Source: Formosa sediminum (GTDB lineage Bacteria; Bacteroidota; Bacteroidia; Flavobacteriales; Flavobacteriaceae). From it: a DNA stretch of 64,000 nt. The DNA is taken from assembly GCF_007197735.1 (NCBI RefSeq), contig NZ_CP041637.1, positions 1,488,001 to 1,552,000 of the forward strand, given 5' to 3'. The notes under the pieces were generated by a model. The model was not told the origin of the DNA. It searched no databases and saw only the letters and a list, made by a program, of their open reading frames with translations. Shown piece after piece: positions 62,273 to 64,000 of the stretch (position 1 is its first letter; each line of letters begins with the position of its first letter). The translations under genes were made by a program, and so were the position numbers.

Positions 62273-63325
62273 ATGCAAAATAATCCTTTAATTTCAATTA
62301 TCATTCCTTTATTCAATCGAGAAGAGTTAATAAAAGATACTTTAAACTCTCTTCTTAATCAAACTTATAATAGATGGGAGTGTGTAATAGTAGATGATGG
62401 ATCAACAGATTTATCTTTCGACGTCGTGAAAAACTTCTGTCACAAAGATTCTAGGATTAGGCTGTTAAAGAGAGATAGATTACCCAAAGGAGCACCAACT
62501 TGTAGAAATATAGCTTTAGAAAAATCTAAAGGCGATTATATAATATTTTTAGATAGTGATGATTTATTAGCAGCGAATTGTTTAGAAAACCGCATTTTAC
62601 GTTATAAAGAGAATCTAGACTTAGATTTTATAGTTTTTAAATCTCTTCTTTTTAATGATTCTAAAAATAAGATGGCTTTTAATAAGTTATGGAATATTTC
62701 AACAGAAGAAGACGATTTATTACGTTTTCTAAGGTTTGATGCAGTTTGGCAAACAGCAGGCCCTATTTATAAAAGAGAATTTGCTTTAAAATTTCCTTTT
62801 ACCGAAGGTTTACCTTTTTTACAGGATGCAGACTTAGGTATTAAAATGCTATTATCTAAACCGGCATATAAAAAGTGTTTTGATGAAGCACCTGACCTTT
62901 ATATACGTTGGGAAAATGAGTCTATTAGTAGAGTTAAAGGTTCTTCTTCGGATCGATTTATTAAAAATTTGGAAGTAATATATAAAATTCAACAGCAAGT
63001 TCAAAAGAATACATACAAGTTTAATTATCAAAAACAATTTGTTTATACATATTATAAACTAAGTAAAGAATCGTTCAATCATAAGAATACTACTAAGCTT
63101 TGTTTAACTTCAATTAATTATTTACTTAAAATCTTCCCATTAGGATATTTATTGTATTTGCCTCTTTTAATAAGTCAAGGTAGTTTATTAATTTTAAGAA
63201 AAACAAATAAAGGTTTATTAGCTAAAATACGTGTTCAGTTGCGTAATAATTTAGACATCATTATACATCGAGTTTTCCATATATCAAAACCAACATTATT
63301 CAAAATACCATATAAAAATGAGTAA
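62273..63325 (+). CDS. Family 2 glycosyltransferase
   Basis: The 350-residue GT-A enzyme has ISIIIPLFNREELIKDTLNS (7-26), CVIVDDGSTDLSFDVV, GAPTCRNIALEKSKGDYIIF and FLDSDDLLAANCL. A C-terminal helical stretch (about 270-320, LLKIFPLGYLLYLPLLISQ) may associate with the membrane. FPFTEGLPFLQDADLGIKML is the probable acceptor-site region. Its last eight bases (ATGAGTAA) contain the start of the WbsX-like gene. Confidence 0.9.
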   Translation: MQNNPLISIIIPLFNREELIKDTLNSLLNQTYNRWECVIVDDGSTDLSFDVVKNFCHKDSRIRLLKRDRLPKGAPTCRNIALEKSKGDYIIFLDSDDLLAANCLENRILRYKENLDLDFIVFKSLLFNDSKNKMAFNKLWNISTEEDDLLRFLRFDAVWQTAGPIYKREFALKFPFTEGLPFLQDADLGIKMLLSKPAYKKCFDEAPDLYIRWENESISRVKGSSSDRFIKNLEVIYKIQQQVQKNTYKFNYQKQFVYTYYKLSKESFNHKNTTKLCLTSINYLLKIFPLGYLLYLPLLISQGSLLILRKTNKGLLAKIRVQLRNNLDIIIHRVFHISKPTLFKIPYKNE

Positions 63326-64000
63326 AAAAATAAGATCGATAGCCATATATTTACCCCAATTTTATCCTATAAAAATAAATGATGAGTGTTGGGGAAAAGG
63401 TTTTACCGAATGGACCAATGTGACTAAGGCTAAACCTTTATTTAAAGATCATTATCAACCACATTTGCCTGCAGATTTAGGTTTTTATGATTTAAGAGTT
63501 CCTGAAGTAAGACAAGAACAAGTAGATTTAGCGAAACAATATGGTATAGATGGATTTTGTTATTACCACTATTGGTTTACTGGTCAGCGTGTATTAGAAC
63601 GCCCATTTGAGGAAGTTTTTAAATCAGGCAAACCCGACTTTCCTTTTATGTTATGTTGGGCCAACGAAAACTGGGCCAAAGTCTGGGATGGTGGAGATCA
63701 GACAGTTATGTGTGAACAACATTATAGTAGAGAAGATCATATTAATCATATCAATTATTTAAAGCCAATCTTTAAAGATGAGAGATATATAAAAATAGAT
63801 GGTAGACCTGTGTTTTCGATTTATAGATCTCAAAATATTCCAGATATTGAAGAAACCATTAAATTATGGCGTACAGAATTAGCTAAAGATGGAATTGATA
63901 TATATATAAATAGATTTGAAAGTTATTCAGAAGGTGGAGAGAATCTTGTGAAAGATGGTTTTGATGCAGCTGTTAGATTTGAACCTTTTAGTACTAGAAA
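63318..64000 (+). CDS. WbsX/GH99-like glycan-processing protein, cut by the window end
   Basis: The ATG at 63318 overlaps the previous stop by eight bases and opens a frame that runs off the window, with 227 codons visible. The protein begins IRSIAIYLPQFYPIKIND and continues with WGKGFTEWTNVTKAKPLF, GFYDLRVPEVRQEQVDLAKQ, YGIDGFCYYHYWF, FMLCWANENW and DGRPVFSIYR. This is the glycosyltransferase WbsX / glycoside hydrolase 99-like family seen in polysaccharide loci. It probably acts in assembly or trimming of the exported glycan. The C-terminal part is not visible. Confidence 0.88.
   Translation, partial: MSKKIRSIAIYLPQFYPIKINDECWGKGFTEWTNVTKAKPLFKDHYQPHLPADLGFYDLRVPEVRQEQVDLAKQYGIDGFCYYHYWFTGQRVLERPFEEVFKSGKPDFPFMLCWANENWAKVWDGGDQTVMCEQHYSREDHINHINYLKPIFKDERYIKIDGRPVFSIYRSQNIPDIEETIKLWRTELAKDGIDIYINRFESYSEGGENLVKDGFDAAVRFEPFSTR

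Noticed and set aside
1-64000. CRISPR array, insertion sequence or prophage
   Set aside because: No regularly spaced repeat array, transposase, integrase or phage structural gene was seen; the 45-bp tandem repeat at 12919 has no spacers and is coding.

Overview
The window looks like chromosome of a low-GC member of the Bacteroidota, most likely a marine member of the Flavobacteriaceae. Supporting signs are a SusD/RagB lipoprotein, the lipoprotein-type TamL with TamB, two proteins with type IX secretion (T9SS) type A C-terminal domains, several TAnnTTTG-type -7 promoter elements, the absence of clear Shine-Dalgarno sequences, and very A+T-rich spacers. I cannot name the genus. All calls come from reading the sequence; no database search was run.

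Layout. Bases 1-3576 (+): the end of a SusD-like glycan-binding protein, an Nramp-fold transporter lacking the canonical metal-site motifs, and a class I phosphomannose isomerase, which looks like the tail of a polysaccharide utilisation locus. 3677-12259 (-): a DUF3037/HipA-like kinase pair, then the tamL-tamB outer-membrane assembly operon. 12799-15862 (+): a tiny lipoprotein ending in 15-residue repeats, a TPR histidine kinase and its LuxR-type response regulator. 16058-19042: DUF456 protein (-), then a BlaI/BlaR1 (M56) regulatory pair with three palindromic operators, and a related small lipoprotein. 19039-21135 (-): a membrane glycosyltransferase with a flippase-like membrane protein. 21163-28620 (+): housekeeping genes (outer-membrane barrel protein, ruvC, hemW, cyclase-family hydrolase, DUF4260, MmcQ/YjbR, two M24 peptidases, PhnA). 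28685-32986: DUF4407 protein (-), T9SS-exported M28 peptidase (+), a structured intergenic element, and an M20 dipeptidase (-).

33088-33169 is tRNA-Leu(TAG). It is followed by a small accessory island with an unrecognised protein and an XRE/ImmA-IrrE metallopeptidase regulator. 35904-37461 holds DUF502-like and outer-membrane porin-like genes. 37967-42701 (-) is a four-gene set: T9SS surface protein, small leader-bearing peptide, HprK-like kinase and PF14907-type nucleotidyltransferase. I consider this the best candidate for an undescribed peptide-modification system. 42999-43853 encodes an MtfA-like protein that has lost its HExxH motif.

44094 to the window end (+) is one large surface-polysaccharide locus. 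A winged-helix regulator comes first, then nucleotide-sugar genes that should supply a UDP-HexNAc uronic acid, GDP-L-fucose, UDP-GlcA and UDP-GalA. An ABC-2 (Wzm/Wzt) exporter, two sulfotransferases, an O-acetyltransferase, seven glycosyltransferases and a WbsX/GH99-like protein cut by the window end follow. Together they predict an ABC-exported, uronic-acid- and fucose-containing, sulfated and acetylated O-antigen or capsule.
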